64,000 nt of DNA, taken from Gnetum montanum (Eukaryota > Streptophyta > Gnetopsida > Gnetales > Gnetaceae). The notes beneath the pieces are model-generated. The model made no database searches. It was not told the origin of the DNA and saw only the letters and a program-made list of their open reading frames with translations. Within the stretch, counting starts at the first letter, position 1, and every line of letters starts with the position of its first letter. Positions 35,533 through 48,621 of the stretch are shown here, piece after piece. Made by a program: the position numbers and the translations under genes. Location: NCBI GenBank assembly GCA_015680685.1, contig MNCI01017900.1:419038-483037 (forward strand). Direction: 5' to 3'.

Positions 35533-37135
35533 ACGATTGAGAGCATACCTCCAAGTGCTAAAGAGGGGAAGGATAGGTTGAGTAGGATGCGCGGTAGATA
35601 ACATAAGTGCATGGAAGAAGAGGCGAGGTAGAAAAAATGAAAAATCTCCCTCCAATTTGTTTGTAAAATGAACAAAAATGTAATGCACAATGAGGGTATA
35701 TATAGAGTTTTGGTGCTACATCGACGGGGCCACGTCAACGTAGCGGGTTGCATGCGTTGACCAATGTTGACCAAATTGGGATGGTTGAAGAGCTTGAGAG
35801 ACTGGGAACTCAGTTGAGAGAAAGAGGAAGGTAAGTGGGGCAAAAAAAAAGGAGTCAAAAAGTAGGAGAATGTTGTGAGAAAGAACTTAGCGGAGAGAAA
35901 TCAAGCAATGGGTAGCATGAAAATAATCAACCAACAGAATCAAGAGGATGGGAGACTAACAAACAAGACCAGGGATATGTAAGTAGGTCCTCCCCATAGC
36001 AGGCAGTAGCCGTAGTAGCCCTTGCATATCGTCAACACCGGAGTTCATGGACTGCAGAGTCAAGGAATGGTAACCGCAAGTTAATACTCTCATCCATGAG
36101 AACTTGTCGAAGCATTAGGAGTTCACAGAAAGCACGACAAACCATCAAAACATAAGATGGACAGTGAGGTGAGTCATGGAGAGAAATGGGGGAAGAGAGA
36201 GGAGTGAGAATTGGAATTCCAATTATCAGTCACATGAAACCCTGTGTGAAGTTGTGGTTAAGTGACCCGGTAGGACCTTTCCCAAGTTTAGACCCAAAAC
36301 CAACCACATACAGCGACATCACAACAACATGTGAAGGCCCATCCACCCACAAGAGTAAAAGAATGCACCCACAGAGGACCACCACTCTAACATGCATGAG
36401 AGGAAGGAAGTGAAACAAGACTAAGTTAGAGGGGATGAAGCAAGTCCCATAACTAGTGCTTGCAGCCCATGAGAGCTGGTCTAAGGGTTATGCTTTGAAT
36501 TCCCACATAGTGATGATTTTATTAGTATTATTATTATGATTATTTTATTATATTTTTTGATGTTGTGGGAACCACACCATGTAAAGACCCATGTTTGGTT
36601 GCATGCATTCGATCAAGGGGTGTGCTTTGAATCCTCATGTTTTTTTTTGTTTTTTTATCTTTTGTGTTTTTGCAGTGAGGACCACACCATGCAAGGTCAA
36701 ATTGCCAAGGAGCTTCCTTGTGGAAAAGAACTTGGAGTGGTAAGAAACCTGTGAAGACATGCCTGCAACCTAGGGGGTAGAAAGGCATGACGAATGATGC
36801 ATTTCCCTTGAAGTCACACCTAATTCAAACCATTGGGTCATCCCCGAGTCTGGGAACTACACAAGTCACACATTAATTAATTTTTTTTTCAGTGAAGGGG
36901 GTTTGCATGTGTCCAAAGGGAGGAAAACCATGGAGGGGATGAATGGGTGGATGACATGGACTCACTGCCAATTTTATGAGATGAAAGTAGATGTCATTTC
37001 CAAGAATCAACAATGCGAGGGTGGAAGCGAGATCAAATAGGTGGGCCATTTCACGTGACCCATCGCAACGAAAACCAACCACACCAGACATCAGATGTCA
37101 ATAAGATGATTTATTAGCAACCAACTGGAAATTAA

Positions 37136-37187
37136 ACACACACACACACACACACACACATACATACACACACACACACACACACAT
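37136..37187. repeat. (CA)n microsatellite
   Basis: A run of CA dinucleotides interrupted by TACATA in the middle, within the AT3 non-coding region. Confidence 0.95.
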
Positions 37188-37792
37188 AAATAAGCAACAA
37201 AGAAATAGTAAATTAATTAAAAAAATTTAGTAAGAATTGACAAATATATGAATGATGTTGAAAAATAAAAAGGTGTAAAAAAAAGTTTCAAAAATAATGA
37301 GGAGCTTAGTAGGATGGATCAGCATGGAGGATAGTCTCCCCCACGACTAGGCTGGAAGGAGGAGACTCAAAAAATGGAATGATGTTGTCCCTGTGACGAT
37401 GAGGCTGTAGCACTAGTTTGCTGGAGTTCACGGAAAAGTTTTAATTGTTGCCGATTGACCAACTATGTTCTCGTGGGGTCCTCAAGTTTGTGTATAAGAA
37501 AGGCCCTGGATGGGAAGGTTTTGGAGACAATGTAAGGTCCTTCCCACAATGTTTGAAACTTGGTCAGCTATGGTACGTGTGTGGGGTTCTAGTAAAGTAC
37601 CTTATCTCCACATTTAAATGTCAGAATCCTTAGATCATGTCATTTTTTATTGTAGGCCTTGTGTATCTCATTTGTTGACAGGGCCACTAGTCAATTCTCA
37701 TCAAGCACATTTAGGTTGATAAGTTGTTCGCATTGTGCTAGTGGTAGGTCAAGACCCAAGTCACAAGCTATAGATAGTATTCGGAGTTTTGC

Positions 37793-38460
37793 CTAGATTG
37801 GAAGTTTTGGTAGCTTATTATACACTAACTCATAGGGAGAGTAACCTATAGGAAGTTTCCAAGTGGAGCAATAGGCCCAGAGGGCATCGTTAAGTTTGGT
37901 GCTCCAATCCCTCCTATATTTATTGATGGTTCGAGTGAGGATTTTGGTGATCTCCCTATTGGTAACTTCGGCCTGCCTGTTGGCTTGGGGGTGATAAGGT
38001 GTTGTAAATTTATGGGTAATTCCTAAGTGTTTCATGAGTTTATGAAAGGTGATGTCCATGAAATATGTTCCATTGTCTGAGATGAGCACATGTGGCACTC
38101 CAAACCTATTTACAATTTGTTGTTGGACAAATTGTGCAGTGGTGTTTGAGGAACAGTCGATGATGACTGCCGCCTCCACCCACTTTATGCAGTAGTCCAC
38201 AATGATGATGATGTACACATTCCCAATGGACAAGGGTGTGATGGGACCCATGAATTTGATGCCCCAGATGTCGAAGGGCTCTACTGGTTGGATCCACTAT
38301 TGAGGTCCCTCCATTCGTGCAGTCATCCCACCATCTCTCTGGCATCATTCACAGGAGCGGGCAAACCATTGTGTATCCCTGAAAATTGTAGGCCAGTAAT
38401 ATCCTACAAGTAGAATCTTAATGGCTGTGCATCATCTAGCATAGTGGGCCCCACAAGGAC
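37793..38460 (-). pseudogene. AT3 integrase
   Basis: The zinc-finger part (GAHYARCC, then SCEWCQRDGG-like with a stop) precedes the core: GIKFMGPITPLS, VDYCIKWVEAAV, HVLISDNGTYFM, and TTPYHPQANRQAEVTNREI. The second Asp (SDNG) and the Glu are present, but the first catalytic Asp of the usual GIDFMGP is Lys. Further C-terminal sequence (DKVLY, then KFQTLWEGPYIV) follows in pieces to about 37490. Stops are present. Confidence 0.85.
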
Positions 38461-39355
38461 CCTCATGAGCATCTTGGAGGTCCTGTAGTGTATCAGCATT
38501 AAGGACACACCATCGAACTAGGTCATCTACACACACCTTATAAAGGTGGCCATTGATTTCCATGCAGCACTTGGCCTTATGGAGAAATTGTTGTTTCTGC
38601 CAATGATCCCACTCCTTTGGCAATTCCTGGGTTGTGAGATAAGTGAGGATGTGGCTGAACCAAGGTGATTCTTTGGGCACCCGCATCTCGTTCGCTCCCG
38701 CGAAGAGGAGTTCATATGAAAATTGGTCAGAGAGTGGATCCTCCTCTTTTGTGTTATCCCATCGCAGTCGAGATAAGTGGTTAGTGACCACATTCTCAGT
38801 ACCCTTCAGGTCTACCATAGTGAGGTCAAATTCCTGAAGAATCACTAACCACCGTATGATATAATGGCTCACCATTGGTTTGTTCATCAGGAACTGAATG
38901 GCACTATGGTTGGTATGCACGAACACCTTGTACCCAAGCACATAGTGTCAGAATTTTTCCAAGACAAACACCACCGCCATCAACTCTTTTTCAGTGGTGG
39001 TGTAGTTAAGCTAAGCACCCACAATGCTCCATCTTGCACAGTGAATATAGTATGGACATTTCTGGTTGTCCCACTATGTAAGCATGGCTCCCAATGCATA
39101 GTTGGATGCATCCATCATGATGTGGAAAGGTCTAGACTAATCAAGTGCCCGTAGAACTAGAGACTCTATGAGTTTCTGTTTAAGTGTTTGGAATGCAGAT
39201 TCACACTCCCTAGTCCATACAAACAAAGCATCTTTCTTCGTGAGTTTCACCAATGGCTTGGCAATCTTTGAAAAATTTTCGATGAAGCGCTAGTAGTAAC
39301 CAGTGTGGCCAAGGAATGACCAAACATCTTTTACAATGCTTGGTTGCCTAGTGAT
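38461..39355 (-). pseudogene. AT3 RNase H and connection region
   Basis: RNase H motifs FHIMMDASNYALGAML, TTTEKELMAVVFVLEKF and KVFVHTNHSAIQFLMNK are visible; the third acidic residue (usually TDHS) is Asn. After it comes FDLTMVDLKGTENVVTNHLS, then the spacer toward integrase. 38941-38432 is one open frame of 169 codons; upstream parts have stops. Confidence 0.85.
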
Positions 39356-40270
39356 TCATTGGATGACCCTAATTTTTTTAGGATCCACACTAATCCCTGT
39401 TTGTGAAATTTGGTGCCCAAGCACAATGCCCTCTAGGACCATTAAGTGGCTTTTCTGCCAGTTGAGCCATAAATTAGTTTCCATGCATCTTTTTAGAACT
39501 TGCTCAAGGCGGTCCAAGGCTTGATCAAACGTGGCTCCATAGGTAGAGAAGTCATCCATGAAGACTTCTACCCTATTGCCAATTTGCTGCTGGAAGATGC
39601 TAAGGACAAGGCGTTGAAAAGTGGCAGGCACATTACACAGGCCAAAGGGCATCTTTTTGTATGCAAAAGTCCCCCAAGGACTTGTGAAGGTTGTCTTGGC
39701 CTGGTCTTCTGGTGCAATTTGGATTTGATTATAGCTGCTATAACCATCCAAAAAGCTATACTAATGATGCCTTGTAATGGTATCCAACACTTGGTCTACA
39801 AATGGGAGTGAGAAGTGATCTTTGAAGGTAGCCATATTGAGTAATAAAAAATCTATACAGACCCTCCATTTGCCATCCTTCTTTGGCTTAATAATGAGTG
39901 GGCTAACCCATTCGCTATCGACAATAGAGTAGATGAACACCACTTTTAGCAACTGCTCAATTTCATCTTTCACAACCTGCTTCAATTTGGGGTTCAATTG
40001 CCTTTGTGGTTGTTGTTGTGGCTTCATGGAGGGGTCAATATAAATCCGATGTTGGCAAAACCTAGGATCAACTCCTATTAATTCAAGATACAACCATGCA
40101 AAAACAGCATCCCATTTGTTTATCACCTTCAACAACTTCCTCTTTTGTTCAGGAGCAAGGATGGCATTGATGATCACTAGTTTCCCATTCTGCAAAAATG
40201 CATATTCTAAGTGGTTCGGTAAGGTTTTGAGTTCTAAGGGCTCTTGTTTAAAACTTTCATGGATTTGCAA
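39356..40270 (-). pseudogene. AT3 reverse transcriptase
   Basis: The N-terminal part reads PLELKTLPNHLEYAFL and RFCQHRIYIDPSMKP, as in the Athila lineage. The core has IYSIVDSEWVSPLIIKPKKD, WRVCIDFLLLNMATF, FLDGYSSYNQIQIAPEDQ, MPFGLCNVPATFQR and the catalytic EVFMDDFSTYG. Only one stop (near 39760) separates two long frames, so this is the best preserved Ty3/gypsy RT in the window. QWKSHL-type and GHQISQTGISVDPKK follow. Confidence 0.9.
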
Positions 40271-40619
40271 CTTTCCCTAATCATCATAATCATCAACAAT
40301 GGATACTTGTTGATGAACCTCTTCCAAATCATCCATGCTTTCTATGTAGGCACATACAAGCCTCTCAGATGGTTCCATGCATAAAGTGCTGCTAGTAGGA
40401 TCAGTGGTTAGCCACTGGGTACCTTCTTAATTTTTGGCTGTTGTGTATAGGCATTTTTGAACTTTTGATTCCTCGGTACACCAACTGCATGCTTGAATAG
40501 ATGTCTGCTTAGAGGACCACAACTATTGCACATAGTTGCACCTAGCGTCACTATACACAATGCATGGAAAGCGCTTCTTCTCGATCTTCCCAAAAGGATT
40601 TTCCTTTAAACTTTTAAGG

Positions 40620-41152
40620 GAAAGATCATGGAGCCCCAATCTTGCATCCATCGTGCTCAGCTAGGCTCTTCCCATTATGATGGGGAAGTTTCCCTTGCAA
40701 TTCTCAACACAAATGACAAGGAAGTAGACAAGATAGGACCACCCGCAAACAATGGTCACAATGTCTTCCACTAATCTCAAGGAAACAGTAATGGATTGGT
40801 CTGCTAGCTCGAGCCAAATGTTGCTCTTCTTCAATGGGGGCAGGTTCCAATTCTTGTACATTTCATGTGAAATCAAGTTGACTCACAACCCCAAATCTAG
40901 AAGAGCTTTACATAGCTCATTTCTTGCCACCTAAAGATAGATGAGGGGGCTTCCCAGATCAGTCAATTTCTGGGCAAGATAACCTACCTTTATCCAGTCA
41001 GTCATGGCATGTGTGAGCATGATTGTTTGTACATTAGAGGGCGTTTGGTTTGAAGGCTGCTCGAAGGGTGGAATAGTGGAGGCGGTTTGAGGTTCAGAGG
41101 CACTAACCATAGGTGTGTGTGAGGGTATGCTTAGGTTATTGAGCCAAAACAA
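40620..41152 (-). pseudogene. AT3 aspartic protease
   Basis: Homologous to the AT2 protease (LVEDIVTIVCGWSY, GNFPIIMGRA). The active site reads KALLDLGL then a stop before VNLISHEMY, where AT2 has LLDSGSGVNLIS, so the DSG is lost. Confidence 0.8.
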
Positions 41153-41225
41153 GGGACATTTCCATGGTTTGCCTTTCGGTACACTCAGCTAAAGAGCCGG
41201 TTGTAGGTTGATATCCCTCGTAGCA

Positions 41226-43255
41226 TTACGTTGCTATGGCTGTGGTGGTATTTCCCCCTGCATAGGTGGAGCAGGTGGTAGCTAAGTGGGGTGCTACTGA
41301 GTAGGGAAGGTAGGAGAAGGTGGTGGAGAATAGTAGAGGTATGGGCTCTCCCCCTAGGTGATGGAGATTGTGGTTGGAAATATTTCGAGGGATGATAATA
41401 ATTTTGAAAGGTCGCACGACTAGAAGAGTCTCGCGGGGAGACTGGTTGCTAAACATAGTACCCATATGAATCGGGCTGTCGGTAAGGGTACTGCTGCCTT
41501 AGAGGTGGCATTCCCCATGCTTGTGGGTATTTCCATTGTTGGAAGTATTTGTAAGGTTGCGGCGGCGCTCCACTTGGATAATATCCTTACTACTGGTGGA
41601 ATTTCCTAGGATTTCCTTGTGGGTAAGGCAACCTTTGGAGTGTTTACCTCTTTGCCAAGTACAAATTCAGGGCATACACCCTAGACTCTTGTAGATGTGA
41701 CACCATGGAATAACACTCCTTAGGATGTTCTTATTGGCATATGTCACATTCGTCATCTCCTTTCGTATCAGAGTCTGCAACCTGTTCTACTACAGCAACT
41801 TTGCCCTTACCTTTATGGTGAGCCCGTTCAACTTCCTTCCTCTATGTCGATCACAATCATTACCTTGCTCTCTGGACTCCTCTGTGATTTTCAAAACACT
41901 TTAAAATTTTTTGTCCAAAGAGTCCCACATCTTTTCAACCTTTACCGATATTTTAGAAGAAAATTGTTGTAGGGGCAAGGTTTTACAGTTCACCACTACA
42001 TCCAGTGGTGATTCCTCCTCATCCTCACAAAATCGAGCTTCCCTTTTTCTAATGGAAGGATCTTGATTAAACTCTTCTGCACTCTCCTTCTTCCTAATTT
42101 TCCCTTCTTCATTAGCCACTTGCTCAATTAAGCACTACAATTGGTGGGCTCTTAGTTCTAATAGTTGTCCTTGGGTGTACATGCCAAGGGTCTTTCTAAT
42201 TTCAAAGCGGAGCCCATTAATGATATGGCAAATTTGTGCCCGTTGACAGTAGCCATGACCAGGGCATCGATGTAACAATGAGTAGTATCTGCTCATGGTT
42301 GCATCCAAGGGTTCATTACCACCTTGCTTCCACCCTTGGATTTGGCATCTTAGGTTCGCCACTCTGGAGTAAGTTTGATACTTGTCATTGAAGATTTCCA
42401 GCATCGTACTCCATCTCCTGATTGATTCTGGCTCCAAAGACTGGTACCAACTTTCTACTTCTTTGATGAGTGTGCAAGGGAACAGCTTAAGTTTTTGCCA
42501 ATCATTATTGATGTTTTGCAGGGTGCAAGCATCATGAAATGCTTGCAAGTGAGTCTGCAGATCACAATTATATTTCCCTTCAAATCTGGGGATGTTGTTC
42601 ATGTCAATGTGCTTGATCCGACTATCTTTTAAGTGCCTACTGGGTATTTGGACTACCTTGGCGATATAGAGCATGCTTCAAGTAGCTAATAATGGCTCAT
42701 TCGAGTCATAGTCCTACTGAAAGCCATGATGTCTGTGATGAGTTCAACTGCCTCTCCTTTCTTGATGGTGAGGCTTATGTGATGGGTCATGCACTCCCTC
42801 ACATCATTCCCTTTGATCCTTATGACCACCATCACCTCGCTCCTTTCTACTGCGGTCCCAATCAGAGTCGAAACTAGATGAGGGTAGAGGGGAGTGAGAG
42901 GATGGAGAAGAGGAAGAAGAATCATCACTACCCCAACGTCGATCTCCCCCTTTACTCTGATGATAGCCCCGATCTTCATGCCCATCTCTACTTATGCCAT
43001 GACCTCTCCTACATGATCCTCCATCCTCCTAGGGGTCCCGATCACTTGATTACTTATTTTGAACAATGGACTGAATGATCTGATGCCCCCAAGGACGTTT
43101 GGCAGAATGGGAATCATGAAAGATAGGTTCCCCATCGTCCTACAATCCTTGCAAGAATAAGAGGTTACTAAACTATTTCCCCTTCATTTGTTCATACCGT
43201 TCTGCCTGCTGCTGGTCCTGTACACGTTGGGCTTCAATTGGACGATAGTCCTATT
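41226..43255 (-). pseudogene. AT3 gag and linker
   Basis: The matrix-side part is cut at about 43255 by the deletion that also removed the PBS. The capsid is one open frame, 42674-42135 (IPRFEGKYNCDLQTHLQAFH, SWYQSLEPESIRRWSTML, LLHRCPGHGYC). 42119-41901 continues with a charged stretch. The zinc-knuckle-like motif ECDICQ-stop-EHPKEC lies at 41711-41753. A Pro/Gln-rich linker follows to 41226. It is orthologous to the gag of AT1 and AT2, which supports a common family. Confidence 0.85.
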
Positions 43256-43273
43256 ACACTAACTCTTGTTTAA

Positions 43274-43940
43274 TGCTTGGAATAAAATGTAAGAAATGGG
43301 ATATTACATAATCTATAATTATCCTAATCTATCTCTTAACTCTCTCTAGCATAAGTATCTGATCCCATCTTCCGTACACATCCTGAGCATCCCCTAACCA
43401 CTACTAGGCTTCCAAACGTTAAGCACCACTAGGTTGCCAAGTGTTGGGTTTACATTTGAGATGGTCGTACTTATGATTTTTACAAGCTATAAAAGAGCGA
43501 TAACGATTAAAGTAATAACAATGAAAGCTTAAGGAATTATTAAAGCATTAAAATATTAAACTATTGAATGCTCAATTGACTAAGTCCAATTGCTGCAAGG
43601 AATGCTTGAAAAGCTCGTATTTATTGCCATTCACACCAATGGGCTCAGGTACATTAGTGCTCAAATAAAGAGCTGGACACCTATCTCACACCTACTGTGG
43701 GCACTTGGAAAGTATTTTAACTCTCGTGGAGACAAACTACAAGAGCTTCGCTACAACTGCCAAAAAGGTACCTAAGTGTGGTGGAAGCACACTTATTTAT
43801 AGGCTAGAACAAGCTCTGCGTAAACAGGGCCATGTAGACACATGGACAGATGCGTTGATGGGGGCACATCAATGCAGCCGCATATATGGGGCCCCGTATA
43901 CGTGGCCTAGTTGACGCATCGACTATTTAGCACTTCATCA
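43274..43940 (-). repeat. AT3 5' LTR, truncated
   Basis: It matches the 3' LTR from AATGCTTGG onward (24390 and following, then 31841-32122) and ends CTTCATCA before the TTTAT duplication. The first 235 bp or so of the LTR are missing, joined directly to gag. The minus-strand TATAAATAAG lies at about 43793-43802. Confidence 0.87.
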
Positions 43941-44429
43941 TTTATGTTCATATTGCAGTTATCACTAGTTATTATTCCCCTTTGTTACCAATTCATTTCA
44001 AATTGCATTCCACATATTGGAATAAATATATTATATATGTTAACTTGTAATATGAGAATCCCATTTATTGTGGTAGCTTTTATACCAACAATTTTTGGGC
44101 TCCCTTTATTATATTCATTACGTAAATTGCTGAAATGACCAACCACTTACAATACTAATTATATGATGTTCGTGGGTCTCAGGTCTATTTCGGCTAGCTT
44201 TGGTCCCACTGTTTGGCATTTTAAAGTAATTAGAGGACCTTTGGAAGGTGTGAAGGCCAAGATATGTCGATCCACACCTATCAATCATAACTAATGTTGA
44301 TATAAATATTTTGAAAGTAACTCTAAGTATCATGTAATCCATGTCGAAAGAATAATGGCTTTGAATTGAGAAACTATATCTTGATGGGAAGACTAAGTAA
44401 CCATGGCCCCATGCCAAACATGGGAGATG
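43941..44429 (+). pseudogene. AAAP-like pseudogene, copy 1, segment 3
   Basis: It continues segment 2 across AT3. A frame reads ITSYYSPLLPIHFKLHSTYW after a shift, and another IPFIVVAFIPTIFGLPLLYS ending SLRKLLK and a TGA. It matches 55373-55772. The match ends at GGGAGATG, where the sequence changes to that of GY5. Confidence 0.5.
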
Positions 44430-45881
44430 TTGATATCAACACTTAGCCCCCTAACTTTAAATTGCATGCTAGTGCAAGGACAATAAAAATAATAGAAATT
44501 TTAAAAGAATGGAATCATATGTCAAATATAAATAATTAAAAGACCATAAAATAAAAACATAACATAAAACTCAAAGGTAAAATGTAATGTTTTAAACATG
44601 ATTAAATAATCAAATAAGCAAAAGAGCACCAAACATGTGTTACCCTAGTCACACAACTTTATTTAATCAAGACTTAATATTTATATATCATAATTTTAAC
44701 AATATATATATATTGCAATTTATAATTGAGAGTTCATTTCCAATCATCCCAAAGGTAAAATCATTACTATAGAGGACAACATTGAGCACAATACTTCTAC
44801 TAAACTTCATGAGGAGGACATCCTTCTCAAAGATCATAACTATCCACAACTTTCAAATTTTTCCTTAGTTTTTCTTAAACAAAGGAAAAGGGTGAAAAAG
44901 AGAAAGGGAACATGTGATGAAATGAGGAAAATTAGGAAAAGGTAAGAGAAAATTTTATTATATTATTTTTTCTCTTTTGGAAAAAAGTTTTAAAGGGGAA
45001 AATGGAGGCTAGGATGAGGATTACTGTCGAACCCCATCACACTTAAGAACTTATTACATTACAAATGAACATGGTCTTCCCTTTTTTTCTTTTTTCCTTT
45101 TTTCTTTTTTTTTAGGAAACTTTGCTCATGGTGCACTTTATTCTTAATGTAGGAATTCCAAAATGAGTTTGGCCAATTAGCTGCACTGCCAAAGAACATG
45201 GTCCTTTCATAAACTTTGCCCATGGTGCAATTCAGCCCTTGTGTATGTGCCTTTAATTATAATCTAGAAGGCATCATAGCAAGTCTTCTGGGTGGCTAAG
45301 GGTTCTCAAGTGGAGAGGAACAAACTTCACCTTGTTGCTCATAGGATATCCATAGATCATCACACTTGAGGGCTATGGCTTATGCAAGGGAAAATGAAAT
45401 TTTCTAAGGTCACCTAGTCATTGTGGTTAACCATTCTCCAACTTCACATGTCCAACATTCACATGGCCATGATAATAGCATGATAAGCTAGCATAAATCC
45501 CATCCTCCATAATCCAACATAACTAATAAAACCAATACCTTGAAATAGATTAGAAAGAATCAATAAAATATTAAGGTATATCATATTAGGAGATTTTATA
45601 TAATAGTAATATGATATGACATGAATGATGTATAAAACATTATACTTGCATTATTATTTTCAAATGGTGTTATGATGACCCAATGCCTAGTAACTCAAAT
45701 GATCATAATGATTATAAAAATCATATTAAAAAGCACAAATAAATCAAACCAAAATCAATATGCTAAGAAAGAGATGATGATGGACAAAACATGCATGAGA
45801 AAATGATGGAAATGCAAGGAAAATATGCAAATGCAATTATATACAAATGGAATGCATGAATAATGAGAAGAAAACATGAAG
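44430..45881 (-). other. GY5 3' part, no gene seen
   Basis: AT-rich non-coding sequence downstream of integrase, with a T-rich run at about 45078-45115 and several TATA-rich stretches. It probably contains the 3' LTR. Confidence 0.4.
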
Positions 45882-47215
45882 CTAAAGATCTACCAAGTAT
45901 CCACAAGGGGCACCTGAGTAGAAATTCTTTAAATGGAATACATTAAAATTTCTATTTAACTTATATCTTTGCAAATTAGCAACTTTATAAACATTGGGGC
46001 CAATGACATCTGTGGCTTGGTATGGACCTAACCACATAGGAGAAAACTTAGTTTGGGGAACTATTTGACCAAATAATCTATCTCTCTTAAGGACCATATC
46101 ACCTACTTGAAACACTTTGGTTGCATATTTCTTCTCAAACAATCTTTTAATAGTTTTTTGATGACTAAATAGATTTTCAGTTGCTTTGACCCTTTTAAGT
46201 TCTAAATTCCAAATATCATATGTAAATGAGATTATATGTTCATTAGTTGGTAAATAATTCCAAAAAAAACTAATATGTAGGAATTTGCAAATTTATTAGT
46301 AATATCAGTTCTTGTCCATATACTAAATTATATGGTATAGCTTTGATTGATTCTTTATAATGAATTCTATCCACCCATATTACCCATTTTAATTATTCAT
46401 GCCAAGTTCATGGATTTTGAGTTATCAACTTCTTAATCCCATCTAATATTATTTTATTGGATGACTCGGCTAAACCATTACCTTGGGGATAATATTCGGT
46501 TAGAAATTTAACAATAATATTATATTCTCTAACCCAATTTGTAAACTCTATAGAGATGGAAGTAGGTCCATTGTCCACTACTAAAGCATAAGGATACCCA
46601 TATCTAGAAATTATATCATTTTCTAGAAAGTGAATAACTTCACGAGATGTTGCAGTTTTAGTTGCTTTCGCTTCTAACCAGCGTGTGCTATTAAGATAAA
46701 CTTATGTAGGGCTGATGATAATGGATTAATTAATCCAATAAAATCTAAAGTCCATTGTGTGAATGGTCTAGTCTCTATTATAGGTTGTAAGGGGCTGAAC
46801 TTTTGGAATCTTTACCTTTAAACATTTGACATTAGACACAAGGTCTAACTAGGTTGTAAGAGTAATTAATCATAGTGGGCAAATAGTGACCGACTCTTAT
46901 GATTTTATGAACTAACAAATGATATCCTATATGTCCTTCCTCATGAAGTTGTTTTAGAGAAGTGCTAGCTTGTTCTTGATTTATGCATTTAAGGTATATT
47001 CCTTGAAAATTCTTTCTAAACACTTCACCATTAATTAGAGTAAACTTATAACATTTAGATACCAATACCTTTCTTTTATATTTAGGAAAATTCGAAGGAC
47101 AACGGTGAAAGGTTAAATAAAATTTAATATCACCATACCATGGATCATTCAGTTGGTTAGGAGCTAATGGGATATCATATTCCTCATTGATGAACAGTAT
47201 GTGAAGAGGAATCAA
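45882..47215 (-). pseudogene. GY5 integrase
   Basis: The zinc-finger region (LHEEGHIGYHLLVHKI, then VRPCV-stop-CQMF) is followed by the core: LDFIGLINPLSS, WLEAKATKTATSREV, RYGYPYALVVDNGPTS, EYYPQGNGLAESSNK. D, D and E are all present in different frames. The C-terminal part (46142-45882) is open: FQVGDMVLKRD, FSPMWLGPYQATDVI, VFHLKNFY, the usual GPY/F module. Frameshifts and stops occur between. Confidence 0.85.
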
Positions 47216-47334
47216 ATCTTTATTTTTGGGTACATCATAGTTTTCTAAAGTTGAGGCTTTGGCTATTAGCTTGGCAAGACTAGTTCCTCTAAATAACTTG
47301 AGTACCTTTCATTGAATATCAAATTCTTGTCACT

Positions 47335-47832
47335 TCACAACCCATTTAACACATTTTTCACTAGGGTCTTGTAACTTGCTAATGCAATGGTGGCTGGGTT
47401 AGGAACAATGACAAAAAATTTTGCATTTAACAAATAGTAGTAGAATTTCTTAAAGGCTTTTATCATAGCATACAATTGTTTCTCTATGGGTAAGTACTTT
47501 AATTCTACATATTTCAAAGTTGTGAACATGAAAGCTATGGGTCTCTCATTTTGATCAACTACATCTTGGGTTAAGATAGTGGCAACAATAATATCACTAG
47601 AAAAAGCATATAAAAGGAAATCATTCTCATACCAAGGAGAAGCTAAAATAGAAGCATCTATAATGACTTCTTTAATGGCACGTAAAGCATTCTTTATTTC
47701 ATCCATCCAATACATAGTGCTATCTTTCTTAAGGATCTCATTTAATGGTTTAACTAATTCAGCATAGGTAGGAATAAATTGTCTAACAAAATAATTTTTT
47801 CCAAAGAAGGCCCTTAAATAAATTTTAAACAA
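47335..47832 (-). pseudogene. GY5 RT end and RNase H
   Basis: One open frame of 165 codons: RQFIPTYAELVKPLNEIL, then NDFLLYAFSSDIIVATIL, PIAFMFTTLKYVELKYLPIE and LYAMIKAFKKFYYYLL. This is the standard RNase H that follows RT in Ty3/gypsy. The first Asp is replaced (YAFSSD for Y.DAS). Confidence 0.82.
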
Positions 47833-47869
47833 AGGATATGGTACTTCTAAAATTTCATTTACTCACTTA

Positions 47870-48621
47870 GGATCAATCATAATTTCTTCTTTAGTTACTA
47901 TATAACCAAGAAACTTATCACTTTGAACACCACAAATGGATTGCTTGGCATTCAAAGTTACCAAACCATCTACACCTTATGAAAATATTTCTAAGGTCTC
48001 TAAGGTGTGTACCCCAATCTTTAGAGAAAAAAATTAAATCATCTAGATAAATGATAATGCATTTCCTTATTAGTCCCTCAAAATTTTTTCCATAGCTCTT
48101 TGAAAGGTAGAACTAGCATTTATGAGACCAAAGGGCACTTTAGCAAATTGAAAAGTTTTCCATTTTGTTGTAAAAGCAGTCTTATATTGGTCCTTCTTAC
48201 TCACTAAGATTTGATTATATCCTAAATATCCATCTATAAAGGAATACATTTGAGCACCATTCACAATTTGCAATAGCTCCTTGATAAGAGGGAGTGGATA
48301 ATTATCCTTAATACAAGAAGTACTAAGGTTATGAAAATCAATACATAACCTTAATTCACAAGTTCATTTTCTAACATGCACTAAGTTTGATATCCAACTT
48401 GAATGTCTCATAGGATAAATAATCTTGGATTCTAGAACCTTATTGATTTCTACTTTCATCAAGGTTTTAATCTTGGGATTACCAAGTCTAAGTTTTTGCC
48501 TAAATGGTTTGGTTTTTGGCTTAAGGGGAATAGTATGAGTCATCACTAATGGATTGAAAGTTCTAAGATCCTCATAAGTCCAAGCCAAAACATCATTAAA
48601 TTCATGTAACAATTCAATCAA
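47870..48621 (-). pseudogene. GY5 reverse transcriptase
   Basis: MIELLHEFNDVLAWTYEDLR, then KIIYPMRHSSWISN, LRLCIDFHNLS, MYSFIDGYLGYNQI, KVPFGLINASSTFQRAM. The MDD catalytic box is lost in a frameshifted stretch near 48030-48060 (FI then stop then MI). Two stops separate the open pieces. Confidence 0.82.

Larger units (their letters stand above)
35241..37790 (-). other. AT3 non-coding region between integrase and the last ORF
   Basis: Probably an intron or long UTR. The stretch 35940-37370 is a diverged form of the AT1/AT2 3' non-coding region. It contains a 31-C run (35500-35530), a (CA)n microsatellite (37136-37187) and, on the minus strand near 35690-35720, TTGACGTGGCCCCG followed by CTATATATACC, which resembles the AT3 LTR promoter part. 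The end at 35241-35242 is the AG acceptor. Confidence 0.5.
24153..43940 (-). mobile_element. AT3: Athila-like Ty3/gypsy element with full pol and a post-integrase ORF
   Basis: Target duplication TTTAT at 24148-24152 and 43941-43945; copy 2 of the target unit shows the empty site near 55366. Without the nested AT2 it is about 12.7 kb. The 3' LTR is 24153-24776 plus 31841-32122. The 5' LTR (43274-43940) has lost its inner 235 bp or so together with the PBS and the start of gag. Coding order on the minus strand is gag, protease, RT, RNase H, integrase, then a further ORF after a splice acceptor. RT-adjacent motifs (PLELKTLPNHLEYAFL, QRQLNPKLKQVV) are typical of the Athila lineage. Stops throughout show that it is dead. 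Confidence 0.88.
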
